DNA from: CAKMZU01 sp965248335
GTDB lineage: Bacteria; Pseudomonadota; Gammaproteobacteria; Pseudomonadales; DT-91
NCBI GenBank assembly: GCA_965248335.1
Contig: CBDFIY010000003.1
Span: 1,798,001 to 1,862,000, forward strand
Reading direction: 5' to 3'
DNA length: 64,000 nucleotides
Each line of letters starts with the position of its first letter. The stretch's first letter is position 1. This document shows positions 18,323 to 27,488 of the stretch, piece after piece. The translations under genes were made by a program, and so were the position numbers. The notes under the pieces were generated by a model. That model saw nothing but the letters and a program-made list of their open reading frames with translations, did no database searches and was not told the origin of the DNA.

Positions 18323-19350
18323 GAACAGCGTATTACCCGCTGCTCTCCATAGCGTGTGGCCTATTGATGGCGGCATCACTGTCAATAGGCGCGATGTCTA
18401 TTGCTTGGGGTGATCTTTTTTTTGCCGTGAAAGGGCTGGTATTTGATCTCATCAGCAACGATGATCCTTTATCACTTGTCCAGTTTTTGATCGTCGAAGT
18501 GCGCTTGCCACGAACAATCACCGCATTGTTCGTGGGTGCCTCACTGGCTGCAGCCGGTGTGGCGATGCAAGGGCTGTTCCGTAACCCCTTGGCGGATCCG
18601 AGTTTAATCGGTGTGTCATCCGGTGCCTCGCTTGGTGCGGTGTGCGTTATCGTTTTGTTGGGTGGGATGGGTGCAACAACACTGAGTTACCTCCTGCCAA
18701 TGGGCGCTTTTCTGGGTGGGATCGTCGCTACTGTGATTGTCTATAAAATTGCCACGCACCTCTCACAAACCGATACAGCCTTATTATTACTGGCAGGCAT
18801 TGCCGTTAACGCCATAGCCGGCTCAGGTGTTGGGCTGCTTAGCTATTTTGCGAACGATCAGGCACTCAGAGATTTAACCCTGTGGTCAATGGGGAGTGTG
18901 GCGAAAAGCTCTTGGGTGGGATTAGCGATTGCTTCGCCTATATTGATGATTAGCTGCTTAAAACTGTTGTCTTATCGCGCATTGCTCAACGCTTTAGTTA
19001 TGGGAGAGGCGGTTGCTGGTCATATTGGTCATGATGTGAAGAAACTTAAAATACGGCTGCTCATATTAACAACACTTATCGTCAGCACGGCTGTTTCGAT
19101 CAGCGGCGTTATCATGTTTTTGGGGCTAGTCGTACCGCACCTTTTACGCTTACTGATTGGCGCTGATCATAAACATTTGCTACCGCTTTCGATGTTGTTA
19201 GGTGCATCGGTTTTGTTGATCGCGGATATTTTTTCGCGGTTGGTGATTGCGCCTGCCGAGCTACCCATCGGTCTTGTGATGTCCTTTATTGGGGCACCTT
19301 TTTTTATTTTTCTACTCCTTAAGCAGAAGAGACAAAGGGCTATAGGTTAA
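18319..19350 (+). CDS. hutC: Haem ABC transporter permease (FecCD family)
   Basis: BtuC/FecCD-type inner-membrane permease of 343 residues with about ten hydrophobic helices. Conserved features: VRLPRTITALFVGASLAAAG near the N-terminus, GLFRNPLADPSLIGVSSGA, and GLVVPHLLRLLIGADHK, the coupling region contacting the ATPase. As a homodimer with HutD it would import haem delivered by HutB. Haem specificity comes from the operon, since the family also moves B12 and siderophores. Confidence 0.93.
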   Translation: MRTAYYPLLSIACGLLMAASLSIGAMSIAWGDLFFAVKGLVFDLISNDDPLSLVQFLIVEVRLPRTITALFVGASLAAAGVAMQGLFRNPLADPSLIGVSSGASLGAVCVIVLLGGMGATTLSYLLPMGAFLGGIVATVIVYKIATHLSQTDTALLLLAGIAVNAIAGSGVGLLSYFANDQALRDLTLWSMGSVAKSSWVGLAIASPILMISCLKLLSYRALLNALVMGEAVAGHIGHDVKKLKIRLLILTTLIVSTAVSISGVIMFLGLVVPHLLRLLIGADHKHLLPLSMLLGASVLLIADIFSRLVIAPAELPIGLVMSFIGAPFFIFLLLKQKRQRAIG

Positions 19351-19383
19351 TGTCATGCTAGAGGTTAACGTGAGAGGTTACTT

Positions 19384-20172
19384 ATGGCTTTAGTGGTTGA
19401 AGATATCACCGTTCGCTTACAAGGAAAAAGCGTTCTTGATCGGGTTTCATTATCCGTGGAGCCGGGTGAGGTTCTCGCGATTTGTGGTGCAAACGGCGCG
19501 GGGAAATCCACCCTGTTAAAAGCAATAAGCAAAGATATTTTGCCAGCATCGGGCAGTATTCACATCAATGGCAGTGATATTCATTCACTTTCCTCTGCTG
19601 AAATGGCACTTAAACGTGCCATGATGCCGCAGCAAGTGGATATTCACTTTCATTTTTCAGCACGAGAATTGATTGAAATTGGCCTTTTCTTAACGCAAAG
19701 CCTTGAAGCGCGTAATAGGTTAGTCGATAAAGTGGCGCAAATGCTCGATTTAAAAGGCTTATTGGATAGAAGCTATTTAACGCTTTCTGGTGGGCAAAAA
19801 CAGCGCGTACAGCTCGCACGTGTTATCGGGCAAATATTGCAGGGCGATACTGATGAGCCACGCTATTTATTATTGGATGAGTGTACCTCAGCGATGGACA
19901 TTGCGATGGTAGGCCAAGTGTTTAGTGTGTTGACTCAGCTCGTCAGGAAAATGCCTGATAAGCTTGCCGTTATTGCTGTGGTACATGATTTGAATATTGC
20001 CAGCTTATATGCGGACCGGATTGCCTTCATACACCGAAAGAGCTGTTCATACGTGGGGAAACCGCAGGAATTGTTAAACGAAGAGACCGTTCAGGAAGTG
20101 TTTGGCACCCCGGTAACCATTATGGCGCACCCCGATAACCAATCACCGATGGTTATGCATAAAGTCTTGTAA
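19384..20172 (+). CDS. hutD: Haem ABC transporter ATP-binding protein
   Basis: ATPase subunit of 262 residues. Walker A GANGAGKST (about residues 37-45), signature LSGGQKQRVQLAR, Walker B LLLDE, then the switch histidine in AVVHDLN. The D-loop is SAMD. It powers haem import with HutC. It lies 33 bp after hutC and ends the operon. A short GC stem before TTTTTT around 20204-20212 may terminate the transcript but is weak. Confidence 0.94.
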   Translation: MALVVEDITVRLQGKSVLDRVSLSVEPGEVLAICGANGAGKSTLLKAISKDILPASGSIHINGSDIHSLSSAEMALKRAMMPQQVDIHFHFSARELIEIGLFLTQSLEARNRLVDKVAQMLDLKGLLDRSYLTLSGGQKQRVQLARVIGQILQGDTDEPRYLLLDECTSAMDIAMVGQVFSVLTQLVRKMPDKLAVIAVVHDLNIASLYADRIAFIHRKSCSYVGKPQELLNEETVQEVFGTPVTIMAHPDNQSPMVMHKVL

Positions 20173-20310
20173 ATATGCTTGTTTGCGCTGAGGGAAGCAC
20201 GGCGCTTTTTTAAGCTTTAGTTGATCGATTGATGGCTTTTTAAGAGCAACGTCAATTTTATGGCTATAGTCACTGTGGAGGATTTATATTTTTATTGCAA
20301 AAAGTAGCCA

Positions 20311-22761
20311 ATGGCCAAGTCACTTCTTTATATACTTCTGATCGTTATTTGTTCATCGTGTAGTTATGATCAGTCCAGTAATAAACTTTCTACGCCGTTT
20401 ACACATAGCCCGAGAACGCTGAGCACTCAATATAGTCATGATGAAGTTTGTCAGGCGCCTTATATCCGAGAAGATATTCTTAACACCTACCATTATTTGA
20501 TATCAGAATCTGTACAGGCAGAGGCATGCGATGCGCTTTATGAGGCCGGATATTCTCTGGATAAACGTGGTTTATTAGAGGAGGGTATTGTTGAAGATAA
20601 GGTTGAGGCTCTTGGCAGTCAATACAAAACTTTTGGTCTTAAGGATAAAGTGACTATCGGCATCATGGTCGCCTCAACGTTACTGGGGCTTTTGATTAGC
20701 TATGAAATATATCAGCGAAAAAAGATGTCAGGAAAACATTCTCCTCTGAGTGAAAAAAAGCAAACCACGTTATCTTTACTGGCATCGTTTCAGCAGGCAA
20801 AAGATGAGTATTTATTGCATAAGATGCCTCAGCGTTATCGCCAGCAACTCGAAGATATCTGGCAAAGTGTTTTTGAGTGGCAAAGTAAAGAGTTGTGGTT
20901 GCTGAAAGCCGATTTGTTGGATGAGGTAGATAAGCTTGTTCAAATGAACCCCGATGATATTCTCCCCATTAGCTTCGATAAACATCCAAATTACTTGGTG
21001 GGTATACCGCCGTCAAAACACTTTGTACCGCTTGTGGAATACAATGATATTGGTCATTTTACACAAACGATGGCGTACTTCGATAATCTCTCTGATGATG
21101 AGCTTATTAGCAGAGGTATCAAGAAAACAGATCTATCAGGTGTTGATAAAACTGCATTTATAGGACTGCTTGAATCTCAAGGCGGTAAGGCTTTTATTAA
21201 AGAGTCATCTAAAATTGGCTCGGTTATTAATGCTGTTTATAAGAAAGATGGTGTCATCAATCAATTGACTCGAAGTAAGTTTCTCTTAAAAACAATGACT
21301 CATTATATGGGGTGGAATAGTCGGCGAAAAGCAACCCCGTTATCCATTGCCGGTACTGCGAGAACTTTGGGTATTACGCCTTATGAAGTTACGTCATACG
21401 CCCATGGTCAGCGAGTTTACCGTGGCCCCTCTTATTTATTTGGAAAAAATATTCGCGAGTTCGAAAACTTTAATACCTTTTTTGTGAGAGACCTTACGCC
21501 AACCGCGCGTGAAGATTATCTTAGGGATGCAAAAGAAAAGAATGCATCCTTACTTGCTAGTTATCATCGAGCAAATGATGCGGGTGTATCTGCTATTGTC
21601 ATTTCTAATGCGGATGCACGATTACGCTTTACCACGCTAAATAAAGGCGAGCTGGGTAAGCCGCAAAAAATTGTCGGAAAAGTGTTAAATGAAGCAGCCG
21701 CTGAAATGGCAAAAAATCAATCGGATAACCCTATTTATTATGGTGAAAAGTATGATTTTAAAGTGTCCGATTCTTTTTTAGTTGATGTAGATAGCACAGG
21801 CAAAAGGCGTACTAATGATTTTGAGACTCAACACTTTTCCCCTCAGCTAAAGCTTAACAATGCCAAGGCAGAGTTATTAGGGCTTTTGTATGATGACATG
21901 AACCAACGAGGCGTTATTCAAGTTACGCAGCGTCTTGCCCCTGCCGATATTCATAACTATACTGCAGCCGTTAACGGGACAGCCTTAAATCATTTAGAAG
22001 CCGTTGAATTTTTAGAAAATAAAATGAATGTTGCCGGTGCTGATAAAAATCCGAAATTAGAAAAACTTAAACATTTCTTTGTTGATCAAGCATCAGAGAA
22101 CTTAGGTTCAGTTATCGAAATTTCAGGTAATCAATATTCAGTATCCACAGAAGCCGTTAGCCATAAACCTAATATACTTGCACAGAACAACCGCAAAATA
22201 ATGATGCTTAAGCATGAAGGTACGGATATGTATTCAATACATATTTTTATTGGTGCAACGGGCGTTGATCAGGTCAATATCGACGAAGGGGCTGTGTATA
22301 GCGAGCAAGGTGATAGGCTAGGGGATATGGCTTTTGGCAGTGAGTCTGGTGGCCATAAGTTGAAAGCAGGGAAGCCCATTGGCCGCTTTCCGGTGAATGG
22401 CTCGACTGTTCAATCATTTTACTTCACGGATGATTTTGAATTATTACCCGACATTACTGCTTACAATAAGGCGTTCGGTAATAAAGAGTTTATGCCTGAA
22501 ATACGCGCAAAAATGGGCAACCCTATTCTCAAAATGAAAACAAATCGCCTTGATGATGTGACGGCTGATTTGTTTGCAGAAGATTTACTTAAACAGCATG
22601 ATCGTACATTTGATTGGGATAAAGACAAAATTATTACTGCACTTAGGGCGGATCATACACGTAGAAATCTTATCCCTACATCGTTTGATTCAAGCCATGG
22701 CGATATGTTTATTCATAAAATCATTGAGGCCGGGAAGGCTATTCAGCGCAGGCGACGGTGA
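20311..22761 (+). CDS. Membrane-anchored phosphatidylserine decarboxylase-like protein
   Basis: An 816-residue protein I place in the phosphatidylserine decarboxylase superfamily. The N-terminal signal (residues 1-17) ends in Cys but the lipobox is poor (CSSC). A periplasmic-looking stretch with two Cys (47, 73) leads to a transmembrane helix (114-134) followed by RKK, which suggests the bulk is cytosolic. PSD features occur in order: FNTFFVRDLTPTAR; NADAR with Asp435; RLAPADIHNYTAAVNG with His548; an IFIGATGVDQVNID strand; and a glycine-rich GRFPVNGSTV with Gly697-Ser698, the self-cleavage and pyruvoyl site. All members of the Asp-His-Ser triad are thus present. Ordinary bacterial PSDs are ~300 residues, so about 340 extra N-terminal residues are unexplained. 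No clear ribosome-binding site adjoins the ATG. Domain call good, substrate open. Confidence 0.75.
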   Translation: MAKSLLYILLIVICSSCSYDQSSNKLSTPFTHSPRTLSTQYSHDEVCQAPYIREDILNTYHYLISESVQAEACDALYEAGYSLDKRGLLEEGIVEDKVEALGSQYKTFGLKDKVTIGIMVASTLLGLLISYEIYQRKKMSGKHSPLSEKKQTTLSLLASFQQAKDEYLLHKMPQRYRQQLEDIWQSVFEWQSKELWLLKADLLDEVDKLVQMNPDDILPISFDKHPNYLVGIPPSKHFVPLVEYNDIGHFTQTMAYFDNLSDDELISRGIKKTDLSGVDKTAFIGLLESQGGKAFIKESSKIGSVINAVYKKDGVINQLTRSKFLLKTMTHYMGWNSRRKATPLSIAGTARTLGITPYEVTSYAHGQRVYRGPSYLFGKNIREFENFNTFFVRDLTPTAREDYLRDAKEKNASLLASYHRANDAGVSAIVISNADARLRFTTLNKGELGKPQKIVGKVLNEAAAEMAKNQSDNPIYYGEKYDFKVSDSFLVDVDSTGKRRTNDFETQHFSPQLKLNNAKAELLGLLYDDMNQRGVIQVTQRLAPADIHNYTAAVNGTALNHLEAVEFLENKMNVAGADKNPKLEKLKHFFVDQASENLGSVIEISGNQYSVSTEAVSHKPNILAQNNRKIMMLKHEGTDMYSIHIFIGATGVDQVNIDEGAVYSEQGDRLGDMAFGSESGGHKLKAGKPIGRFPVNGSTVQSFYFTDDFELLPDITAYNKAFGNKEFMPEIRAKMGNPILKMKTNRLDDVTADLFAEDLLKQHDRTFDWDKDKIITALRADHTRRNLIPTSFDSSHGDMFIHKIIEAGKAIQRRRR

Positions 22762-22789
22762 AGCTTTAATATTAAGAATTAGGCGAAAA

Positions 22790-22811
22790 AAACCCGCTAT
22801 AGAGCGGGTTT
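22790..22811. terminator. Bidirectional terminator between PSD-like gene and acnB
   Basis: Stem AAACCCGCT / AGCGGGTTT with a four-base loop, with A-run before and T-run after, so it can act on both converging genes. Confidence 0.85.
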
Positions 22812-22833
22812 GATGATAAGAGTAGCGCAGGTT

Positions 22834-25479
22834 TTAACTCGCTTGATCAATTTGTACGGCAGCAATCTTAGCGCCATCTTCTGCACTCTTTTGGAATTCA
22901 GCAATCTGATCAAAGCTTAAGTAGCGATAAATGTCATCAGACATGGTCTCAAGTTTACTCGCAAACTGAGTATATTCCTCAGCAGTCGGCAGTTTACCTA
23001 AAATTGCACCAACAGAGGCAAGCTCTGCGGAGGTCAGATAAACGTTTGCGCCATCACCTAGGCGGTTAGGGAAGTTACGCGTAGAGGTAGAAAGTACGGT
23101 GCTGTTTGGTGCAACACGGGCTTGGTTACCCATGCATAGCGAGCAGCCGGGCATTTCTGTACGAGCGCCAGCACGGCCAAAAATGTTGTAGTAGCCTTCT
23201 TCCATTAACTGATGCTCGTCCATTTTTGTCGGTGGAGATATCCATAAGCGAGTGCTTAGCTCACCATTGTGTGCATCCAGCAATTTTCCTGCTGCACGGA
23301 AATGGCCAATGTTGGTCATGCAAGAACCGATGAAAACTTCATCGACTTTATTGCCGGCAACATCTGACAGTGTTTTGGCATCATCAGGGTCGTTAGGGCA
23401 GCAAACAATCGGCTCTTTAATGGCATCCAGATCTATTTCGATAACTTCTAAATATTCTGCATCGCTATCTGCTTTCATTAAAGTAGGTGCTGCAAGCCAT
23501 TCTTCCATTTTGCGTGCACGGCGCTCAAGGGTGCGAACATCACCGTAACCGTTAGCAATCATGGCGCGAAGTAAAGTGACGTTTGATCGCATGTATTCAA
23601 CGAGCTTTTCTTCATTGAGAGCAATGGTACAACCTGCGGCTGAGCGCTCAGCTGAAGCGTCTGAAAGTTCAAACGCTTGCTCTATGGTGAGAGCGTCTAA
23701 ACCTTCGATTTCTAGGATACGGCCAGAGAAAATATTTTTCTTGCCTTTTTTCTCAACGGTGAGGTGACCTTCTTTGATCGCTTGATAGGGGATAGCATGG
23801 ACTAAATCACGTAGGGTGATACCGGGTTGCATCTTTCCTTTAAATCGGACCAATACAGATTCAGGCATATCCAAAGGCATGACACCTGTGGCCGCAGCAA
23901 ACGCCACAAGACCGGAGCCTGCAGGAAATGAAATACCCATAGGGAAACGTGTGTGAGAATCGCCGCCGGTACCAACAGTATCAGGCAGTAGCATGCGGTT
24001 TAACCAAGAATGTATGATGCCATCGCCCGGCTTTAATGAAACGCCTCCACGATTCTTGATGAAATCTGGCAGTGTATGTTGCGTATCGATGTCGACAGGC
24101 TTGGGATAAGCGGCCGTGTGGCAAAATGATTGCATGACTAAATCAGCTGAAAAACCAAGGCAAGCGAGGTCTTTTAACTCGTCTCGCGTCATAGGGCCTG
24201 TGGTATCTTGAGAGCCAACGGTGGTCATTTTTGGTTCACAATAAGTCCCGGCGCGAATGCCGTCAACGCCACATGCCTTACCAACCATTTTTTGGGCAAG
24301 CGTGAAGCCTTTGTCTGAACTTTTTGGGGGAGTAGGTTTTCTGAAAAGTTCGGATTCGTCTAGGCTTAAAGATTCGCGAGCCTTTGTTGTTAAGCCACGG
24401 CCAATGATGAGGTTGATACGGCCGCCAGCTTGTACTTCATCAAGTAAAACGTCTGATTTTAAAGCGAATTCACTGATGATGTCACCGGATTCTGAAAGGA
24501 TTTTTCCATCGTAAGGGCGAATTTCGATGACATCCCCCATGCTGAGCTTTTCAACGGGCGCTTCAAAAACTAAGGCACCAGCATCTTCCATGGTGTTGTA
24601 GAAAATAGGTGCAACCTTTTCACCGATACAAATGCCACCGCCTTTTTTGTTGGGTACGCCATCAAGCTCTTCACCAAAAAACCAGAGGACAGAGTTAGTC
24701 GCTGATTTACGTGAAGAACCCGTGCCGACAACATCACCGACAAAAGCAACAGGGTAGCCTTTATCTTTAACGGCTTTAACTTGAGACATGCAGCCTATGA
24801 CGCCATGCTCTTCAGGTGTAATGCCATCACGCGTCATTTTATACATGGCGCGTGCGTGTAAAGGTATGTCGGGACGACTCCATGCATCTGGTGCAGGAGA
24901 TAGGTCATCGGTATTGGTTTCGCCAGTGACTTTAAATACGGCGACTTTAATGCTTTCTGCAACTTTATCTTGTTTGGTAAACCATTCGCCATCTGCCCAG
25001 CTTTGAATCACATTCTTAGCGATTTCATTACCGGCTTTGGCTTTTTCTTCGACGTCATGAAAGGCATCAAACATCAATAAGGTGTGTTTGAGTTCTTCGC
25101 CCGCCTGTGTTTTTAATTCAGCATCATCAAGAAGCTCTACGAGTGTTGCGATATTGTAACCGCCGTGCATATTACCGAGAAGTTTAACGGCTGCAATTTT
25201 ATCGATAAGAGGAGAGACCGCTTCACCTTTGGCAATGGCAGAAAGAAACCCTGCTTTGACATAAGCAGCTTCATCAACACCGGGTGGTACGCGATTGGTG
25301 ATGAGGGAAAGTAAGAAATCCTCTTCGCCAGCAGGCGGTGCTTTTAATAGGTCAATTAGCCCAGCAACCTGCTCTGCTGATAATGGTTTTGGCGGAATAT
25401 CCTGTTCGGCACGCTCTGCAACATGGGCTCGATAGGCTTCTAGCACTTTGTTTCTCCTCGTTTTTTGTATTCTTACCAA
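22834..25479 (-). CDS. acnB: Aconitate hydratase B / 2-methylisocitrate dehydratase
   Basis: TCA-cycle aconitase of the AcnB type, 881 residues. It has the N-terminal HEAT-like domain (QVAGLIDLLKAPP, LLGNMHGGYNIATLVELLDD), then the swivel domain ahead of the catalytic domains, an order unique to AcnB. Iron-sulfur ligands are in FIGSCMTNIGHFRAAG and PGCSLCMGNQA. Some AcnB enzymes also dehydrate 2-methylisocitrate; no prp genes are here to decide. It is monocistronic, ending at a bidirectional terminator. Together with the monomeric icd at 38.4 kb it covers citrate to 2-oxoglutarate. Confidence 0.97.
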   Translation of the reverse strand: MVRIQKTRRNKVLEAYRAHVAERAEQDIPPKPLSAEQVAGLIDLLKAPPAGEEDFLLSLITNRVPPGVDEAAYVKAGFLSAIAKGEAVSPLIDKIAAVKLLGNMHGGYNIATLVELLDDAELKTQAGEELKHTLLMFDAFHDVEEKAKAGNEIAKNVIQSWADGEWFTKQDKVAESIKVAVFKVTGETNTDDLSPAPDAWSRPDIPLHARAMYKMTRDGITPEEHGVIGCMSQVKAVKDKGYPVAFVGDVVGTGSSRKSATNSVLWFFGEELDGVPNKKGGGICIGEKVAPIFYNTMEDAGALVFEAPVEKLSMGDVIEIRPYDGKILSESGDIISEFALKSDVLLDEVQAGGRINLIIGRGLTTKARESLSLDESELFRKPTPPKSSDKGFTLAQKMVGKACGVDGIRAGTYCEPKMTTVGSQDTTGPMTRDELKDLACLGFSADLVMQSFCHTAAYPKPVDIDTQHTLPDFIKNRGGVSLKPGDGIIHSWLNRMLLPDTVGTGGDSHTRFPMGISFPAGSGLVAFAAATGVMPLDMPESVLVRFKGKMQPGITLRDLVHAIPYQAIKEGHLTVEKKGKKNIFSGRILEIEGLDALTIEQAFELSDASAERSAAGCTIALNEEKLVEYMRSNVTLLRAMIANGYGDVRTLERRARKMEEWLAAPTLMKADSDAEYLEVIEIDLDAIKEPIVCCPNDPDDAKTLSDVAGNKVDEVFIGSCMTNIGHFRAAGKLLDAHNGELSTRLWISPPTKMDEHQLMEEGYYNIFGRAGARTEMPGCSLCMGNQARVAPNSTVLSTSTRNFPNRLGDGANVYLTSAELASVGAILGKLPTAEEYTQFASKLETMSDDIYRYLSFDQIAEFQKSAEDGAKIAAVQIDQAS

Positions 25480-25746
25480 TGTAGATCTCTACACTGGGTC
25501 GCCCAGCTAGCGGGCAACAAAGCGGACGCATTATATGTGATTTTTGGTTTTATTTCTAAATAAACTGAAAATTTGCTTTGCTTGTGTAGTTGCCTGATTT
25601 TGTCACTGTGATTGTACCGATGTATTTTCAGGGCTTGTCTTGATACCTCTGTCGTATCTGATATGGCAGGTTCCGTCTATCTGTAGGTGAACTTTAATCG
25701 ATAAATTTCTTCCAATAAGGGGTGAATTATTTTAAGGAGTTTCAAT

Positions 25747-26190
25747 ATGTGTGTTTTCTCGCGTGTTATGAGCGTGTTTGCTTTACTCATTATTTCGTTG
25801 GGTTCAGTGTATGGCGCTGATTTGCCTAGTAGCTTGGAAGGGCAAACGTTCGTTTTTCAAGTGGATAGCAATAATTCCCATCAAGACCCGAGTGCAAATT
25901 TCGGTTACGTGATAAGTTATGAAAAAGATACTTACACTTATCAAGTCGTAGGAACCAGTCAGATATTCAAGGGGCATTATCTCTATCAGCATGTTCAGGG
26001 GAAGGATGAGACTGCCGAGGCCGGAATGTTGAGCCACCTTGAAGTACCTGAGGGTAATACGACGATGTTTCAGATGGTTCTTTTGCCGAATGATAATGCA
26101 ACAGGCAGTTATCTTTTTCAGCAAACCTCAGGCCCCGTTAAATCGGATATAAAGCTAGATACAGCACGCTATACACGGATTATTTATTAA
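25747..26190 (+). CDS. Small exported beta-rich protein, unknown
   Basis: A 147-residue protein with a signal peptide (cleaved near VYGADL) and an excellent ribosome-binding site (AAGGAG seven bases before ATG). The mature part is a series of short alternating strands (GQTFVFQVD, FGYVISYEKDTYTYQV, GHYLYQHVQG, MFQMVLLP, GSYLFQQTSG), suggesting a small lipocalin- or MoaF-like barrel. That fold is a guess; I do not recognise the family. It stands alone, divergent from acnB. Confidence 0.75.
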   Translation: MCVFSRVMSVFALLIISLGSVYGADLPSSLEGQTFVFQVDSNNSHQDPSANFGYVISYEKDTYTYQVVGTSQIFKGHYLYQHVQGKDETAEAGMLSHLEVPEGNTTMFQMVLLPNDNATGSYLFQQTSGPVKSDIKLDTARYTRIIY

Positions 26191-26407
26191 TACAATATCG
26201 ATGAAAGGCGTCTTCGTTATTACTTGATTTTTTAGTGCAATGCATGTTTGTCACTGGTGTGTCTGTCTATAGTAAGGGGGATGCGTGGTGGAGAATCTGG
26301 CATCGCACTTTTAGGTTTTTTTGATGCTGTGCCGTAATGCAGGCATGGGGGTGTTTACAATATATATTTAGTTTTTGCTTCGCTCATCTTAGTAATTATG
26401 ACAGGCG

Positions 26408-26435
26408 AAAAAAAAGGCGGTTATACCGCCTTTTT
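26408..26435 (-). terminator. Terminator of the cold-shock gene
   Basis: Read on the minus strand: AAAAAGGCGG, loop TATAA, CCGCC followed by nine Ts. This is a strong intrinsic terminator 20 bp after the csp stop. Confidence 0.9.
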
Positions 26436-26454
26436 AAAACAAGTAATTGTGTGA

Positions 26455-26664
26455 TTACACAACAACGATGTTTTCAGCTTGAGGGCCTTTTTGACCTTGA
26501 GTAAGAGTAAACTCAACTTGTTGGCCTTCAGCTAAGGTTTTAAAGCCAGTGCTAACAATAGCGCTATAATGAGCAAAAACGTCTGGGCCAGACTGTTGTT
26601 CAATAAAACCGAAGCCTTTTGATTCGTTGAACCACTTAACAGTACCTTTTACAGTAGTCGACAT
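26455..26664 (-). CDS. Cold-shock-domain protein (CspA family)
   Basis: Single cold-shock OB-fold protein of 69 residues that binds single-stranded RNA/DNA. RNP1 is KGFGFI and RNP2 is VFAHYSAI, in which the usual FVHFSAI is slightly altered. KGTVKWFNESKG is the standard N-terminus. The frame continues 11 codons upstream to another ATG, but ATG 26664 has AGGA in place and matches family starts. The ~265 bp upstream hold no gene and probably the leader and promoter. Confidence 0.95.
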   Translation of the reverse strand: MSTTVKGTVKWFNESKGFGFIEQQSGPDVFAHYSAIVSTGFKTLAEGQQVEFTLTQGQKGPQAENIVVV

Positions 26665-26963
26665 AATGAAATCCTGAATAGTAAATTGTTTTGCCATATT
26701 TAGGCGGGTGTAGCGGAAAATCAGACTAACTAAGGCATACTACAGGACGACGTGTTACGAATAAAACAACGAAATGAAGGTTACGCTTGAGACTTCTTTA
26801 CTGCTGCTTGCATTATTGTATCGAAATTCGCTTAAGTCAAGATAATAAAGAGTGATTTCATAAAATATTTATCCCTCTTCAAACCCTTACCTATTAAGGC
26901 TTTCTTGGCTAAATGATTAAGTTAACCTTGTTCGCCTAACGGGTGATTGTACAATAAAATAAA

Positions 26964-27051
26964 TGGCGGTGAGAGAGGGAGTCGAACCCTCGATACGTTG
27001 CCGTATACACACTTTCCAGGCGTGCTCCTTCGGCCACTCGGACACCTCACC
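26964..27051 (-). tRNA. tRNA-Ser (anticodon GGA)
   Basis: The minus strand gives an 88-base class II tRNA: acceptor GGTGAGG/CCTCACC-type pairing, D-stem with GAGTGG, anticodon loop CTGGAAA (GGA, reads UCC and UCU), long variable arm with GTATACGGCAACGTAT, T-loop GGTTCGAACC and encoded 3' CCA. It closely resembles the E. coli GGA serine tRNA. Confidence 0.97.
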
Positions 27052-27488
27052 GTTAAGGTCGTAGATAAGTAATTGATTTACTAGGAGTAATATAAAAGAC
27101 TTATTGACGTAACCCTGGGCTGATTAAAAACCTTCTCGATCAGCTCATCCGCAGGACTATACCATAGACGTTGCTTTTTGTAACAGCTTTTTGTAATAAA
27201 TACTGATTGATTATGCGGGGCCTTCTAGCAAGAATTGATTAGTCTAGCGGATTATTTTCTTTTTTTAAACTGATGGGAATTCGCTCAAGATGCCATTCAT
27301 GTAACAACTTTCAAAACGTTGATAGGGGCGTATTCAAGGGGGGTAGGTCTGGGTTACGCCAGCAGAGCCTTGAATTTGGATAGATTTATTGTCGCTCTCA
27401 ACATTTAACAGTTTAATGATTTTTCCTTGCCGTTTTTGAAGGCTGACCTCCAGTTGGTCAGTAAAGTTAAGTGTAATCGATTAAAGGC
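27052..27488. other. Intergenic/decayed region downstream of the tRNA
   Basis: No intact gene. On the minus strand at about 27483-27346, right after the stop of the split gene, there is a ~45-codon open stretch (contains TDQLEVSLQKRQGKIIKL and IQIQGSAGVTQ). It reads like the beta-strand end of a protein in a different frame from the split gene, so it could be that gene's displaced C-terminus. No promoter or integrase scar is visible beside the tRNA. Confidence 0.4.

Noticed and set aside
20173..20310. Strong terminator after hutD
   Set aside because: A TTTTTT tract exists but the stem before it pairs poorly; noted only as weak.
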